Positions 52,293-61,263 of a stretch of DNA of 64,000 nt are shown piece after piece. Under the pieces are notes generated by a model. It ran no database searches. It was not told the DNA's origin and saw only the letters and a list, made by a program, of their open reading frames with translations. Position 1 is the first letter of the stretch; each line of letters opens with the position of its first letter. Made by a program: the position numbers and the translations under genes. The stretch covers positions 1 through 64,000 of the forward strand of contig VBAH01000054.1 of assembly GCA_005884685.1 (NCBI GenBank). The letters are read 5' to 3'. This stretch comes from Alphaproteobacteria bacterium. GTDB lineage: Bacteria > Pseudomonadota > Alphaproteobacteria > Rhizobiales > Xanthobacteraceae.

Positions 52293-54703
52293 GCTGCGGC
52301 CCGCTGTGTCGTATCGAGCGCCAGCGCAGCGCATAGTTGCTCGGCATAACGGCGGAAGCTGTGCACGTCGCAATAGGCGCGCCGCTCCTCATCCCACGCT
52401 GCGGCCGCCGCGCGCGAGTCAAGCGCCGTTGCAAGCGCTTCCGCGATCAGGACCGGACTGGGCCGGTCCGGCACCCTGAACACGAAGCTCGGCGCCTCCA
52501 TGGACTCGGCGAGATCGTGATTGGCGACTGTCGGTACGCCGACCGCGATGCAATCCAGCATCGCCCCCGACAGGCCGCCGAGCAGATGCGTGCGCAGCTG
52601 CACGGTCGCGTCGGCCGCCAGCAGATAGCTTCGGTAGTCGGACTCGCTCACATAGTTCGAAACGAAGCGGACATGCTGCGTCAGTTCGAGCTCGGCGCAA
52701 AGGCGTGCCAGCGGCGCCCATTCGGTTGCGATTTCTCCGACGAAATAAAGCTTGGCCGGAATGCCCCAGCCGCGCAGCACGTCGAGCGCCCAGAGGCAGT
52801 CGAACGGCGCCTTGGCCGCGCCGACGTATCCCAGTGTCACAATCGCGAGCTCATCGCGCCCGATCCCAACACGGCTGCGCGCCGACGCGCGGCTTCCCGG
52901 TCCGAGTTCGTATTCCCCCCACGCGCGATAAACCGAGAATGGCAGATAGGTCGCCTCGATGCCGAACCGCTCCTGAACGATCCGCGCCGTTCCGCGCGAA
53001 TGAACGAAGAGAGGCTCGGAACGCGCCGCGACCTCGCCGAGAAACGTTGCCTCCAGGCTTGATTCGTCGGCGAGCCAGCGATCGAGCTCGCCACCCGCCA
53101 CCGGGCGTCCCAGCTCGCGTTGCGCGAGCTCAATGGTGTGCGCCTCCCCGAGCAGGTTGCGATAGAACCCAAGCAGCCGGTTGTCATGCTCGATGCACGC
53201 GCCGCCGTAGCGCATCAGCAGCCGGTAGACCTCGAGATGAAAATGGGAATTGCCCATCACGCTGATGACGCGATCAAACCGTGTCGTGAGGTGTGGCACC
53301 GCGGAGATCGGCACGACCGCGACTGCACCCTCGGGGAGCACCGCCGATCGGGTCGCGGTGAATGCGTGCAGGTCGGCAAGCTTGCCGAGTTCCTTGAAGG
53401 TCGCGGCGGTGTAGTCGGCAACTCCCGAGCGGTCCGGCGGCAGGGGGCCGAGGACGGCGATTTGGGGCCGGCGGCCGCCGACGAGTGGTGCGGCGGCTGC
53501 AGCGGCTGCGGCGGCGACGGCGGCGACGGCTGCAGCGGCTGCAGCGGCGGGGGCGGCGACGGCTGCGGGGGCTGCAGCGGCTGCAGCGGCTGCGGCGGCT
53601 GCTGCCTGCTTCCCGAGGTTGCCCCAGAACGCCTGCGCGACTTCGTGTGCCTGGAAGCGCTGCCAGCGGCCGGCCTGGTCCTGAATGATCTCGGCGCGGA
53701 ACGCGGCATCGACGGTGACGCGGTCCATCAGATAGGCGAGCCGCAAATGATCCTCGGAATCGAACAGCCAGCGCGGATTCTCGATCAGTTCGCAGTGCGC
53801 GGGAATGGCCGAGGCAAACACCGGAACGCCGACCGCCATTCCCTCGGCGACCGGGATCGAAAATCCTTCGGCGCGCGAAGGGGCGACGATGCAGCCGGCA
53901 CTCCGATAAAGCGCGACGAGTTCCTCATCGGCGACATAATCGAGGAACCTGAGGTGATGCTGGCTGCCGCCTTGATCCGCGTACAGTGCCCGCAGCCGCT
54001 GCTGCCATTCAGCCGGATAGCCGCCCAGCACCAGAAGGTGTGCGCGGCCGGTGCGCCCGACCCGGCTGTTGGCATGCGCCCCAATGGCACAATCGACGTT
54101 CTTGCGCCGGTCGGCGCCGCCGACCACGAGGATGTGTGCCGGCCGCGCCGCAGGGGTTGCGGCGGGGACGCGGAGGAAGGCGGCATCGATCGGCGGTGGG
54201 GAAACGGTTATGCGCCGCTCGGGGATCCCCAGCAGGCGGATGATTTCGGCCTTGGTGTGATGGGAGTTGGGGAAGAAATGATCGTAGCGCGATAACCATT
54301 TCAATTTCGAAGTATAGTCGAACTTATGCGCAAGCGTCGGCAGGTATTGCTCGGGGGCCGACAGGGGAATGAAATCATGGACCACCGCGGCTTTGAAGGT
54401 CCGCGCCTCATCCAGGATGCGGCCGATCAAAAGCGGATCGTGCGTCATCGGCGACAGCTGAACGAACCATGACGGGCGCGCGCCTTCCGGGGCCAGGCGC
54501 CCGGGCCGCTGCTCATCGAGGTGCATGGCAAACCGCTGCTCCAGGGGCGGCAATGCCGGGTCGACGATCCCGATGATGCGGGTCCCTGCGGCGACGTGAC
54601 TGCGCGCAGAGCGCACCAGATTGGCGCCGAGGCGGCCGACCCCGCGATCGCGAAAGCCGACGTCCTGTAAGCAACGAACATCGAAGACGACCGCGCCCGG
54701 CAT
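52289..54703 (-). CDS. Bifunctional glycosyltransferase, two GT-B domains joined by a poly-alanine linker
   Basis: An 804-residue protein. Domain 1 (about 1-375) has AHILVVGGADRRKNVDCAIG, HHLRFLDYVADEELVALYRS and EGFSIPVAEGMAVGVPVFAS, the GT4 sugar-nucleotide site. A linker of 39 residues made of Ala with a few Pro and Val follows. Domain 2 (about 415-800) starts AVLGPLPPDRSGVADYTAAT and has LGYVGAAKAPFDCLWALDVL, AADATVQLRTHLLGGLSGAM and the IAVGVPTVANHDLAES loop. The ATG giving MPGAVVFDVRC has GGAGCAGGA before it; a GTG seven codons upstream is an alternative. It probably adds two successive sugars. It heads the minus-strand operon. Confidence 0.87.
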   Translation of the reverse strand: MPGAVVFDVRCLQDVGFRDRGVGRLGANLVRSARSHVAAGTRIIGIVDPALPPLEQRFAMHLDEQRPGRLAPEGARPSWFVQLSPMTHDPLLIGRILDEARTFKAAVVHDFIPLSAPEQYLPTLAHKFDYTSKLKWLSRYDHFFPNSHHTKAEIIRLLGIPERRITVSPPPIDAAFLRVPAATPAARPAHILVVGGADRRKNVDCAIGAHANSRVGRTGRAHLLVLGGYPAEWQQRLRALYADQGGSQHHLRFLDYVADEELVALYRSAGCIVAPSRAEGFSIPVAEGMAVGVPVFASAIPAHCELIENPRWLFDSEDHLRLAYLMDRVTVDAAFRAEIIQDQAGRWQRFQAHEVAQAFWGNLGKQAAAAAAAAAAAAPAAVAAPAAAAAAAVAAVAAAAAAAAAPLVGGRRPQIAVLGPLPPDRSGVADYTAATFKELGKLADLHAFTATRSAVLPEGAVAVVPISAVPHLTTRFDRVISVMGNSHFHLEVYRLLMRYGGACIEHDNRLLGFYRNLLGEAHTIELAQRELGRPVAGGELDRWLADESSLEATFLGEVAARSEPLFVHSRGTARIVQERFGIEATYLPFSVYRAWGEYELGPGSRASARSRVGIGRDELAIVTLGYVGAAKAPFDCLWALDVLRGWGIPAKLYFVGEIATEWAPLARLCAELELTQHVRFVSNYVSESDYRSYLLAADATVQLRTHLLGGLSGAMLDCIAVGVPTVANHDLAESMEAPSFVFRVPDRPSPVLIAEALATALDSRAAAAAWDEERRAYCDVHSFRRYAEQLCAALALDTTQRAAA
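53489..53605. repeat. GC-rich trinucleotide tract encoding a 39-residue Ala linker
   Basis: A run of GCN-type codons (on the minus strand) encodes 12 Ala, Pro, 2 Ala, Val, 2 Ala, Pro, 7 Ala, Val, 2 Ala, Val, 9 Ala. The codons are mixed GCA/GCC/GCG rather than a pure microsatellite. Repeated CTGCAG hexamers in the middle suggest slippage. Length variation between strains would change domain spacing. Confidence 0.85.
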
Positions 54704-54724
54704 TCCTGCTCCATCCCGCGCCAC

Positions 54725-55235
54725 CTCAGTGCGGCAGGCGCTTGCGTCCCAACGTCACTTCAGCAGCCGCGCGGTTAGCAAACGTTGGCCCGAGGCACAA
54801 TCGTCAAAGCCCGCGCGGGCCGGAAGAAAGCCGTCCGGGCGGCGTCGCAGCCGGAGGCCCATGCGGCGGACCTCCCGGCCAGCCGCCCCGGTTCCCAGCG
54901 GCAAGAAACCTCAGCGTCCGGTTGTCGCAATCGGTGATCGAAAAAAGTTCATATGGAAATGTTAAGCCCGTCGGGTTCCGAAGGCGGAAGGACGAACAAA
55001 ACTGACGAATACTCACTGTGCGCGCATCTGCCAAGCATAGGGCGCACAGTGCGTAATGATACGCACTTAAGATCGACATCCACAGCGTGCTACGATACAA
55101 ACGATACATCCGGCATGCGCTTCGTTACATTTGTTGTGTTGCGACAACGCGTGATTGCGCGGATGATCAGCGGGCTTGAATGCATCTTTGTTGGGCGACT
55201 CGAGAGTCAAACAGTTACGTCAAGGGAGACGGGAA
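54725..55235. promoter_or_regulatory. Long leader region of the first beta-helix gene
   Basis: About 510 bases with no supported gene. Bases 54950-55230 are AT-richer than the surroundings and contain a perfect 7-bp inverted repeat GTGCGTA-ATGA-TACGCAC at 55049-55066, likely an operator or promoter element. The part near 54800-54900 is GC-rich and lacks coding signal. It serves both the divergent glycosyltransferase operon and the beta-helix gene. Confidence 0.4.
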
Positions 55236-56126
55236 ATGAAGAAAATCGGCATTCCACTGATGATCCTGGCGAGTGCCTTCGCCATGGTGCTGCCGACCGG
55301 GTCGGCTCAGGCGCAGGCGACACGCACCTGGGTGTCCGGCGTCGGCGATGACGTCAATCCGTGCAGCCGCACCGCGCCGTGCAAGACCTTCCCGGGCGCC
55401 ATCTCGAAGACCGCCTCGGGCGGCGAGATCAACTGTATCGATCCGGGCGGCTTCGGCACCGTGACCATCACCAAGTCGATCACCATCGACTGCGGCGGCA
55501 CGTTCGGCTCGATCCTTGCGGCCGGCACCACCGGCGTCAACGTCTCCTCGACTGCCGGCATCAAGGTGGTCCTGCGCAACATCTCGATCAACGGCGCCGG
55601 CAACGGCATCAACGGCGTCAGCATCAACATCGGCTCGACCGTGCTGCTCGAGAACGTGCAGATCTTCGGCTTCACCAACAACGGCATCAACACGGGCTCG
55701 CTTACCCAGAGCGCGACCATCGAGGCGAGAAACGTAAGCTTCGAGTACATCAACGGCACCGGCGCTCAGTTCCAGACCTCCGGCGGCTTTGCGGTCGGCC
55801 AGATCACCGGCTCCAGTTTCCTGGGCGTGACGAACGGTGTCACGGCCGGCACGAACGGCTTCGTGTCGGTGAGCAATTCGTCGTTCATCGGCTCGACCAC
55901 GGCGGCGCAAGCGTCCGGAAACGGCACGCTCAACGTCGACACGTCGCTGTTCACCAACAACACCAACGCGGTGACCGCCGGCGTCGGAACCAATGTCCGG
56001 GTTTCCAACAATGCACTGTACGACAACCCGAACGGCTTCACGATCAACGGCACGATGATCAGCGACGGCAAGAACCGCGTCGTGGGCGCCACCGCGAGCC
56101 CGCCGACCACCCTGCCGCTGAAATAA
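55236..56126 (+). CDS. Exported right-handed beta-helix-like protein, copy 1
   Basis: A 296-residue protein with a signal peptide (MKKIGIPLMILASAFAMVLP, cleavage near SAQAQA). The mature part begins TRTWVSGVGDDVNPCSRTAP and has GAISKTASGGEINCIDPGGF, as in DUF1565 / parallel beta-helix proteins. The body is Asn/Gly/Thr/Ser-rich with strand turns such as VQIFGFTNNGINTGSLTQSA and VSNSSFIGSTTAAQASGNGT. No catalytic residues are visible. It may be a periplasmic or surface glycan-binding protein. A clear AAGGGAGACGGG ribosome site precedes the ATG. Near-identical copy follows. Confidence 0.85.
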   Translation: MKKIGIPLMILASAFAMVLPTGSAQAQATRTWVSGVGDDVNPCSRTAPCKTFPGAISKTASGGEINCIDPGGFGTVTITKSITIDCGGTFGSILAAGTTGVNVSSTAGIKVVLRNISINGAGNGINGVSINIGSTVLLENVQIFGFTNNGINTGSLTQSATIEARNVSFEYINGTGAQFQTSGGFAVGQITGSSFLGVTNGVTAGTNGFVSVSNSSFIGSTTAAQASGNGTLNVDTSLFTNNTNAVTAGVGTNVRVSNNALYDNPNGFTINGTMISDGKNRVVGATASPPTTLPLK

Positions 56127-56180
56127 GCTTGCCTTGACATGTCGTAGCGGCCTTTTCAGTCCGCTATCCTGAAAATCGCG

Positions 56181-56205
56181 CGGGGCCCGGGTCGACCGGG
56201 CCCCG
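56181..56205 (+). terminator. Rho-independent-like terminator after beta-helix gene 1
   Basis: Perfect 10-bp stem CGGGGCCCGG-GTCGA-CCGGGCCCCG followed by TTGCTATT. Confidence 0.75.
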
Positions 56206-56349
56206 TTGCTATTGGCATCGAACGGAATTCGGGCTGGCCCCGGCTCAATGCCGCCGCTTTCAGCAACCCCAGCGACAACTCCGAAAAAATAGCTGCCTCC
56301 GTTTGAACGAAAATGTGAGTTCGCGCGACTTCCTGTTATCGCGGGGTGG

Positions 56350-56361
56350 CTGGACGTCCAG
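56350..56361. promoter_or_regulatory. 12-bp palindrome upstream of beta-helix gene 2
   Basis: CTGGACGTCCAG is a perfect palindrome 53 bases before the start codon, in the 288-base gap between the two copies. It may be a regulator binding site; there is no equivalent before copy 1. Confidence 0.35.
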
Positions 56362-56414
56362 TTGGGGTCGCGATGAACCGCGTGACAGTCGTTCAACCCA
56401 ATGGGAGACCAGCC

Positions 56415-57305
56415 ATGAGGAAATTTCTGCCCGCCGCCATCGTCGGCGCATTGCTCGCGTTCGTGACTTATGCGGCGCCCGCCCACGCGCAGGCGACACG
56501 CACCTGGGTGTCCGGCGTCGGCAACGACGCAGACCCATGCAGCCGTACTGCGCCCTGCAAGACCTTCGCGGGCGCCATCTCGAAGACCGCCGCGGGCGGC
56601 GAGATCAACTGCATCGATGGGAATGGCGCCGGCGCGGTGACCATCACCAAGTCGCTCACCATCGACGGCGGCGGCACGTTCTGCTCGATCCTCGCGGCCG
56701 GCATCACCGGCGTGAACATCTCCACCACGGCGGGTATCAAGGTGGTGCTGCGCAACATCTCGATCGACGGCGCCGGCAGCGGCATCAACGGCGTCAGCGT
56801 CAACATCGGGTCGACTGTGCTGCTCGAGAACGTGCAGATCTTCGGTTTCACCAACAACGGCATCAACACGAGCTCGCTTACCCAGAGCGCGACCATCCAG
56901 GCGAAGAACGTGAGCTTCGAGTACATCAACGGGACGGCCGCTCTGTTCCAGACTTCCGGCGGCTTTGCGGTTGGCCAGATCACCGGCGCCAGTTTCCTCG
57001 GCGTGACGAACGGTGTCACGGCGGGCACGAACGGCTTCGTAACGGTGAGCAATTCGTCGTTCGTCGGCTCGACCACCGCCGCGCAAGCGTCCGGAAACGG
57101 CACGCTCAACGTCGACACCTCGCTGTTCAGCAACAACACCAACGCGGTGACCGCCGGCGTCGGAACCAATGTCCGGGTTTCCAACAATGCACTGTACGAC
57201 AACCCGAACGGCTTCACGATCAACGGCACGATGGTCAGCGACGGCAAGAACCGCGTGATCGGTGGCGCCACGGCAAGCCCGCCGACCACCCTGCCGCTGA
57301 AGTAA
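56415..57305 (+). CDS. Exported right-handed beta-helix-like protein, copy 2
   Basis: A 296-residue paralogue of the preceding protein. The signal peptide differs entirely (MRKFLPAAIVGALLAFVTYA, cleavage near APAHAQA), while the mature part is almost the same, for example TRTWVSGVGNDADPCSRTAP, the VQIFGFTNNGINTSSLTQSA turn and the final TASPPTTLPLK. Differences cluster in the first third (an added Cys in GGGTFCSILA). Function unknown; see copy 1. Confidence 0.85.
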   Translation: MRKFLPAAIVGALLAFVTYAAPAHAQATRTWVSGVGNDADPCSRTAPCKTFAGAISKTAAGGEINCIDGNGAGAVTITKSLTIDGGGTFCSILAAGITGVNISTTAGIKVVLRNISIDGAGSGINGVSVNIGSTVLLENVQIFGFTNNGINTSSLTQSATIQAKNVSFEYINGTAALFQTSGGFAVGQITGASFLGVTNGVTAGTNGFVTVSNSSFVGSTTAAQASGNGTLNVDTSLFSNNTNAVTAGVGTNVRVSNNALYDNPNGFTINGTMVSDGKNRVIGGATASPPTTLPLK

Positions 57306-57360
57306 GGCTGTCGGTAATGTGAAATAGCGGCCTTTTCAGTCCGCCACCCTGGAAAGAAAC

Positions 57361-57387
57361 GCGGGGCTCGGCTCGACCGGGCCCCGC
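57361..57387 (+). terminator. Terminator after beta-helix gene 2
   Basis: Stem GCGGGGCTCGG / CCGGGCCCCGC with a five-base CTCGA loop and one G-T pair, homologous to the hairpin after copy 1. No strong T-run follows. The remaining bases to 57602 hold only the methyltransferase leader. Confidence 0.65.
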
Positions 57388-57602
57388 AGCGTGCTTGTAG
57401 CGGCTCGGACCTTCCGGTATTGACACGCCGGGCGTCAACACCCCAGACCCGCTCCCTAACAGCGCAGATTTGCATTCATCCATCAACGCGATCGGGGGAG
57501 CCAACCAGCCATGCTCCTCCAGCCGGCAAGATGGTGTGGACAATGGTCTTTGCGTCGCGCTTTTGATTAAAGTTCCTGCCGAGGATGAGGAGTACAGCGA
57601 TC

Positions 57603-58709
57603 ATGAGTGAGCCATGGAAGGTTGCCAATTGCCAAGGCATCCGCGTTCACTATCAGGACGCGCTGGACGGCGGCGGGTTGTGGATGAGTCCGTGGCTGGT
57701 CGATTTTTTTGATCGCCGTTCCATCCCGAAGCAACAACGAATCTACGAATGGTGCGCCGGACCGGCGTTTCTGGCTTTTTCGCTTCTCGGAAAAGGGATG
57801 TGCGAAACGCTGTGTCTCGCCGATATCAACCCGCGCGCGGTCGAAGCGTGCCAGCGAACAATTCGTGACAACGGGCTATCGGACAGGGTGTCCGTATACC
57901 TATCGGACAATCTCAAGAGCATTCCCGAAACTGAGAAGTGGGACATCGTCGTCAGCAACCCCATCCATTTTGCGGATGCCTACCCTGGTGACATTCTGCG
58001 CTATGACGAAGGTTGGCAGACGCACAGTGAGTTCTTTGCGGATGTCGGCAAGTTTCTAAAGCGGAGCGGCGTCGTCCTCTTGCAGGAGAACAACTGGGGT
58101 TCCACCGTCCAAACGTTTGAACAGATGATCGACGACGCGGGGCTGAAGACCATCTTCACGGACAATGCGTTGCCCGAGCGGACCGATGGCGACCACATCT
58201 ATCTTCTCGGCGCGATACGCAAGGAAGACCGGTTGCCGCAATGGGCGCTTGGTCCCACGCCGCTAGCCCCGTATCACGTCGGTGACCGCATCGATTTTGC
58301 CCGAACGGGTTACCCGGAGCGGTATTTTACACGAGGATGGTCTTCGCCCGAATCGTGGGGAACGTGGACGAACGGCGAAATCGCGGAACTCCGCCTGCAG
58401 CCAACCAAACCGCATGGCGCGCTGGAATTAGTTACGGAGGCGCGCGCATTCGTTGGCCCCTCTCTTCCCGCGCAGGTCGTCGACGTGATGGTAAATGGAA
58501 ACGCCGTGGCCCAACTGACCTTTGAAAGCCCCGACGCCGTGGAGAAGCGGCTCCGTTTGCCGCTGAGCGCCGTGAAGCCCGAGGGAGACATCATACTCAC
58601 GTTTCGCGTGCCAACAGCGAAGTCTCCGGCCGAACTTGGCATGTCGTCCGACCCTCGTCAGCTCGGGATCGGCGTCATCTCCGCGCGACTGCAGAGCGTC
58701 GCGTCCTAG
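57603..58709 (+). CDS. Class I methyltransferase with shared C-terminal domain
   Basis: A 368-residue protein. Residues 20-215 are a class I SAM domain: LWMSPWLVDFFDRRSIPKQQ, RIYEWCAGPAFLAFSL as SAM loop, CLADINPRAVEACQRTIRDN, and VVSNPIHFADAY, an NPPF-like motif seen in N- and small-molecule methyltransferases. Residues 224-366 are the module shared with the glycosyltransferase-like, sulfotransferase and carbamoyltransferase proteins (RGWSSPESWGTWTNG, then LGMSSDPRQLGIGVISARL). GAGGAG lies ten bases before the ATG. Its gene precedes the larger carbamoyltransferase gene by 63 bases. Confidence 0.82.
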   Translation: MSEPWKVANCQGIRVHYQDALDGGGLWMSPWLVDFFDRRSIPKQQRIYEWCAGPAFLAFSLLGKGMCETLCLADINPRAVEACQRTIRDNGLSDRVSVYLSDNLKSIPETEKWDIVVSNPIHFADAYPGDILRYDEGWQTHSEFFADVGKFLKRSGVVLLQENNWGSTVQTFEQMIDDAGLKTIFTDNALPERTDGDHIYLLGAIRKEDRLPQWALGPTPLAPYHVGDRIDFARTGYPERYFTRGWSSPESWGTWTNGEIAELRLQPTKPHGALELVTEARAFVGPSLPAQVVDVMVNGNAVAQLTFESPDAVEKRLRLPLSAVKPEGDIILTFRVPTAKSPAELGMSSDPRQLGIGVISARLQSVAS

Positions 58710-58772
58710 GTCGTAGTGAACCGGGGCCGATTTCTTTCCCCGCGCGCTCGCCATCGAAACTGAGCCGATCAG

Positions 58773-61262
58773 ATGTCAAAAAAGGCAGTTCTCGGCATCA
58801 GCGCATTCGCTCACGACACGGCAAGCTGCTTGGTCGATATGGGCGATGGAAAGGTGCTCTATGCCTTGGCCGAGGAACGGCTCTCAAATCTCAAACACGA
58901 CTCCCGATTTCCGATCGGCAGCGTGCGGCAGGCGCTCGATCTTGCCGAGCAACACGGCTACGCCGTCACGGACGTTGCTCTAAACACCGACCCTGCGCAT
59001 TTCATCGCGGGCCGCCTGGCCCCCCTTATACGAAACCTCGTTCCGGACCGCGAGAAAGCGGATTCCCTGATCGATGATCTGCTGTCGCTTCACCGCTTTC
59101 CGGATTACTATCTGTTGTCCGGCTACAGCTTCGCGACCGCGCACATCGAACGTCTGGTCGCCCGCCTCGGGCTTTCGTCCCCGGCCGCCGAGAAGCTGCG
59201 CGGGCGCCTGTCGTGGCACTACAATTGGGCAGTCAAATATCAATTCATCCGCCACTATTGTCGCGAGCTGTTTCCGCACGCCACCATACATTCCGTCCCG
59301 CATCACTTGGCGCATGCCGCATCCGCCTACTTCGCGTCCGGATTCTCGGAAGCGACCGTCCTTGTGGTCGACGGTCAAGGGGAGCACGAATCGGTGAGCG
59401 CCTATTGCGCCGACCAAGCGGGTCTTGGGCTCGTCTCCTCTTCCACATATCCCTCTTCGCTGGGCCTGTTTTACCTGACTTGCACCGAGCACCTCGGTTT
59501 TTCGCTCGGTGACGAATACAAAGTGATGGGGATGGCTGCCTACGGACGGCCAACACTGTTCGAAGCGATTTCATCCTTCATGCGTGTGACTGAAAAGGGT
59601 GAGCTGCATTTTTGCGAGAACGAGTATTTCATTCTGGATGAGCTTCGAGCAAACACGGGGCATGCAATCGTCCGGGCCACGCCCGCGCTTTGCGCGCTCG
59701 TGCCGCAACGCGAGGCAACCGCGCAGATCGGCCAGAACCACTTCGATTTTGCCGCCTCCATCCAATTGCTGACGGAGAATATCGGTGTTGAGCTCGCTCG
59801 GCGCGCAATTGCCCGGACAGGCAAGAGCCCGCTGGTGATGACCGGCGGCGTCGCGCTGAACGGACTGATGAACGAGCGAATTCGCCGAGAATCGGGGTGC
59901 GGAGATATTTTCATATACCCTGCGGCAGGCGATGACGGCACCGCAGTCGGTGCTGCTCAATCCGTCGCGATGCAAAGCGGTGTTCGGCCGATGGGCGGAA
60001 TCCGAACGTGCTTCTATGGTAATGCATCGAGCGATGCCGGCATCGCTCGCGAGCTCGAGCAGCGCGGCATCAGGAGCACACAACCGGACGATATCCATGC
60101 GACGATTGCGGAAGCGCTGACGCGCGGAAAGATCGTTGCGCGCTTCGTCGGCAACAGCGAATTTGGGCCGCGCGCCCTTGGGAACCGCTCAATCCTGGCA
60201 GACCCGCGCGACGTCCGAATGCGCGACATACTCAATGTCCGGATCAAGCATCGGGAAAGCTTTCGACCGTTCGCACCGGCTTGTCTGAGGGAAAGAATCG
60301 ACGAGTACTTCGAGCTGGACGCTGACGCCCCGTTCATGCTGCTGATCTGCCAAGCCACGGATCTCGCTCGCAGACAAATCCCTGCCGCAGTTCATCAGGA
60401 TGGGACAGCACGTGTCCAATCCGTCGACGGCGAAAGCAATCCGGAGTTTTATCGCGTGATCCATGAATTCGGCCGCAGGACCGGCGTTCCCGTCCTGATC
60501 AACACGAGCTTCAACGTCAACGGCGAGACGATCGTCGACACGGCAGCCGACGCAATTGAGTCCTTTCTGTTCATGGACATCGACTATTTGGCGATCAACG
60601 GATACTGGGTCGCGAAGGAGGAAAATCCCGGCCATTCGCTATCCTCGATCCCCCATGATGACTACCTTGCCTTGCGCCGCACACGGTACGAGCACCGCTA
60701 CCCCGAAGCATTGAGCTCTCTCGACTTGGCGCGGTTTCACGCATCGTTTTTCAGCGCTCAATCTGCATCGAGGTCGCGCTCTGCTGTCCGTCCTCGCTCC
60801 CCTTACCGAATGGGCGAAAAAATTGCTTTCCGCGGCAGCGGGCAATCGGACGATTACAAGTTGGCAGGATGGTCCGATCCCGAGCCTTGGGGGACATGGA
60901 CCGATGGTCCTGCCGCGAGCCTTGAAATTCCGATTGGTTTCGATCCGCAGGGCGCCGTACGCATGACTTGCGTCGCCAGCGGCTTCGTGCCTCCGTCCCG
61001 CGCGCAGCAGGTTGCCCACGTCGTGGTCAATGGCGAGGTCGTCGGGCATTGGACCTTCAAGCCCGGAGAGGCGAGCCAACCGCGCCACGCCATCATCCCG
61101 GCCGACGTCGTCGCCCGGCAGACCCCGCTGCGGATCGATTTTCTGATCGGCGACCCCACAGCCCCGTTAGACCTTGGCCTGTCCGAAGACTCGCGGCGGC
61201 TTGGAATTGGGATCGTGGATTTGACACTGACGCCGCTCACGCAACGCACGGCCCGAGACTGA
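58773..61262 (+). CDS. Carbamoyltransferase, NodU/CmcH family, with shared C-terminal domain
   Basis: An 829-residue enzyme, over 200 residues longer than normal. The Kae1-like part has LGISAFAHDTASCLVDMGDG, VPHHLAHAASAYFASGFSEA (metal His) and VLVVDGQGEHESV, then LVMTGGVALNGLMNERIRRE. The YrdC-like part has NSEFGPRALGNRSILADPRD, KHRESFRPFAPACLRERI and LINTSFNVNGETIVDTAADA. Residues 678-826 are the module shared with three other enzymes here (AGWSDPEPWGTWTDG, then LGLSEDSRRLGIGIVDLTL). It lacks the SxtJ/SxtK-type partners that the other carbamoyltransferase has; the extra domain may replace them. Confidence 0.92.
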   Translation: MSKKAVLGISAFAHDTASCLVDMGDGKVLYALAEERLSNLKHDSRFPIGSVRQALDLAEQHGYAVTDVALNTDPAHFIAGRLAPLIRNLVPDREKADSLIDDLLSLHRFPDYYLLSGYSFATAHIERLVARLGLSSPAAEKLRGRLSWHYNWAVKYQFIRHYCRELFPHATIHSVPHHLAHAASAYFASGFSEATVLVVDGQGEHESVSAYCADQAGLGLVSSSTYPSSLGLFYLTCTEHLGFSLGDEYKVMGMAAYGRPTLFEAISSFMRVTEKGELHFCENEYFILDELRANTGHAIVRATPALCALVPQREATAQIGQNHFDFAASIQLLTENIGVELARRAIARTGKSPLVMTGGVALNGLMNERIRRESGCGDIFIYPAAGDDGTAVGAAQSVAMQSGVRPMGGIRTCFYGNASSDAGIARELEQRGIRSTQPDDIHATIAEALTRGKIVARFVGNSEFGPRALGNRSILADPRDVRMRDILNVRIKHRESFRPFAPACLRERIDEYFELDADAPFMLLICQATDLARRQIPAAVHQDGTARVQSVDGESNPEFYRVIHEFGRRTGVPVLINTSFNVNGETIVDTAADAIESFLFMDIDYLAINGYWVAKEENPGHSLSSIPHDDYLALRRTRYEHRYPEALSSLDLARFHASFFSAQSASRSRSAVRPRSPYRMGEKIAFRGSGQSDDYKLAGWSDPEPWGTWTDGPAASLEIPIGFDPQGAVRMTCVASGFVPPSRAQQVAHVVVNGEVVGHWTFKPGEASQPRHAIIPADVVARQTPLRIDFLIGDPTAPLDLGLSEDSRRLGIGIVDLTLTPLTQRTARD

Positions 61263-61263
61263 G

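Larger units (their letters stand above)
55315..57387. repeat. Tandem duplication of beta-helix coding region and 3' end
   Basis: Bases from about 55315 to 56205 and from 56491 to 57387 are closely similar, starting at the mature N-terminus (CAGGCGACACGCACCTGGGT) and continuing through the stop codon into a shared TAGCGGCCTTTTCAGTCCGC and terminator hairpin. The signal-peptide and upstream parts differ. The two genes differ in length by one codon balanced by a shorter signal peptide. Confidence 0.9.

Noticed and set aside
55215..57086. A 623-codon open frame across both beta-helix genes on the minus strand
   Set aside because: Its internal repeat only mirrors the duplication of the sense genes, which have signal peptides, ribosome sites and terminators.
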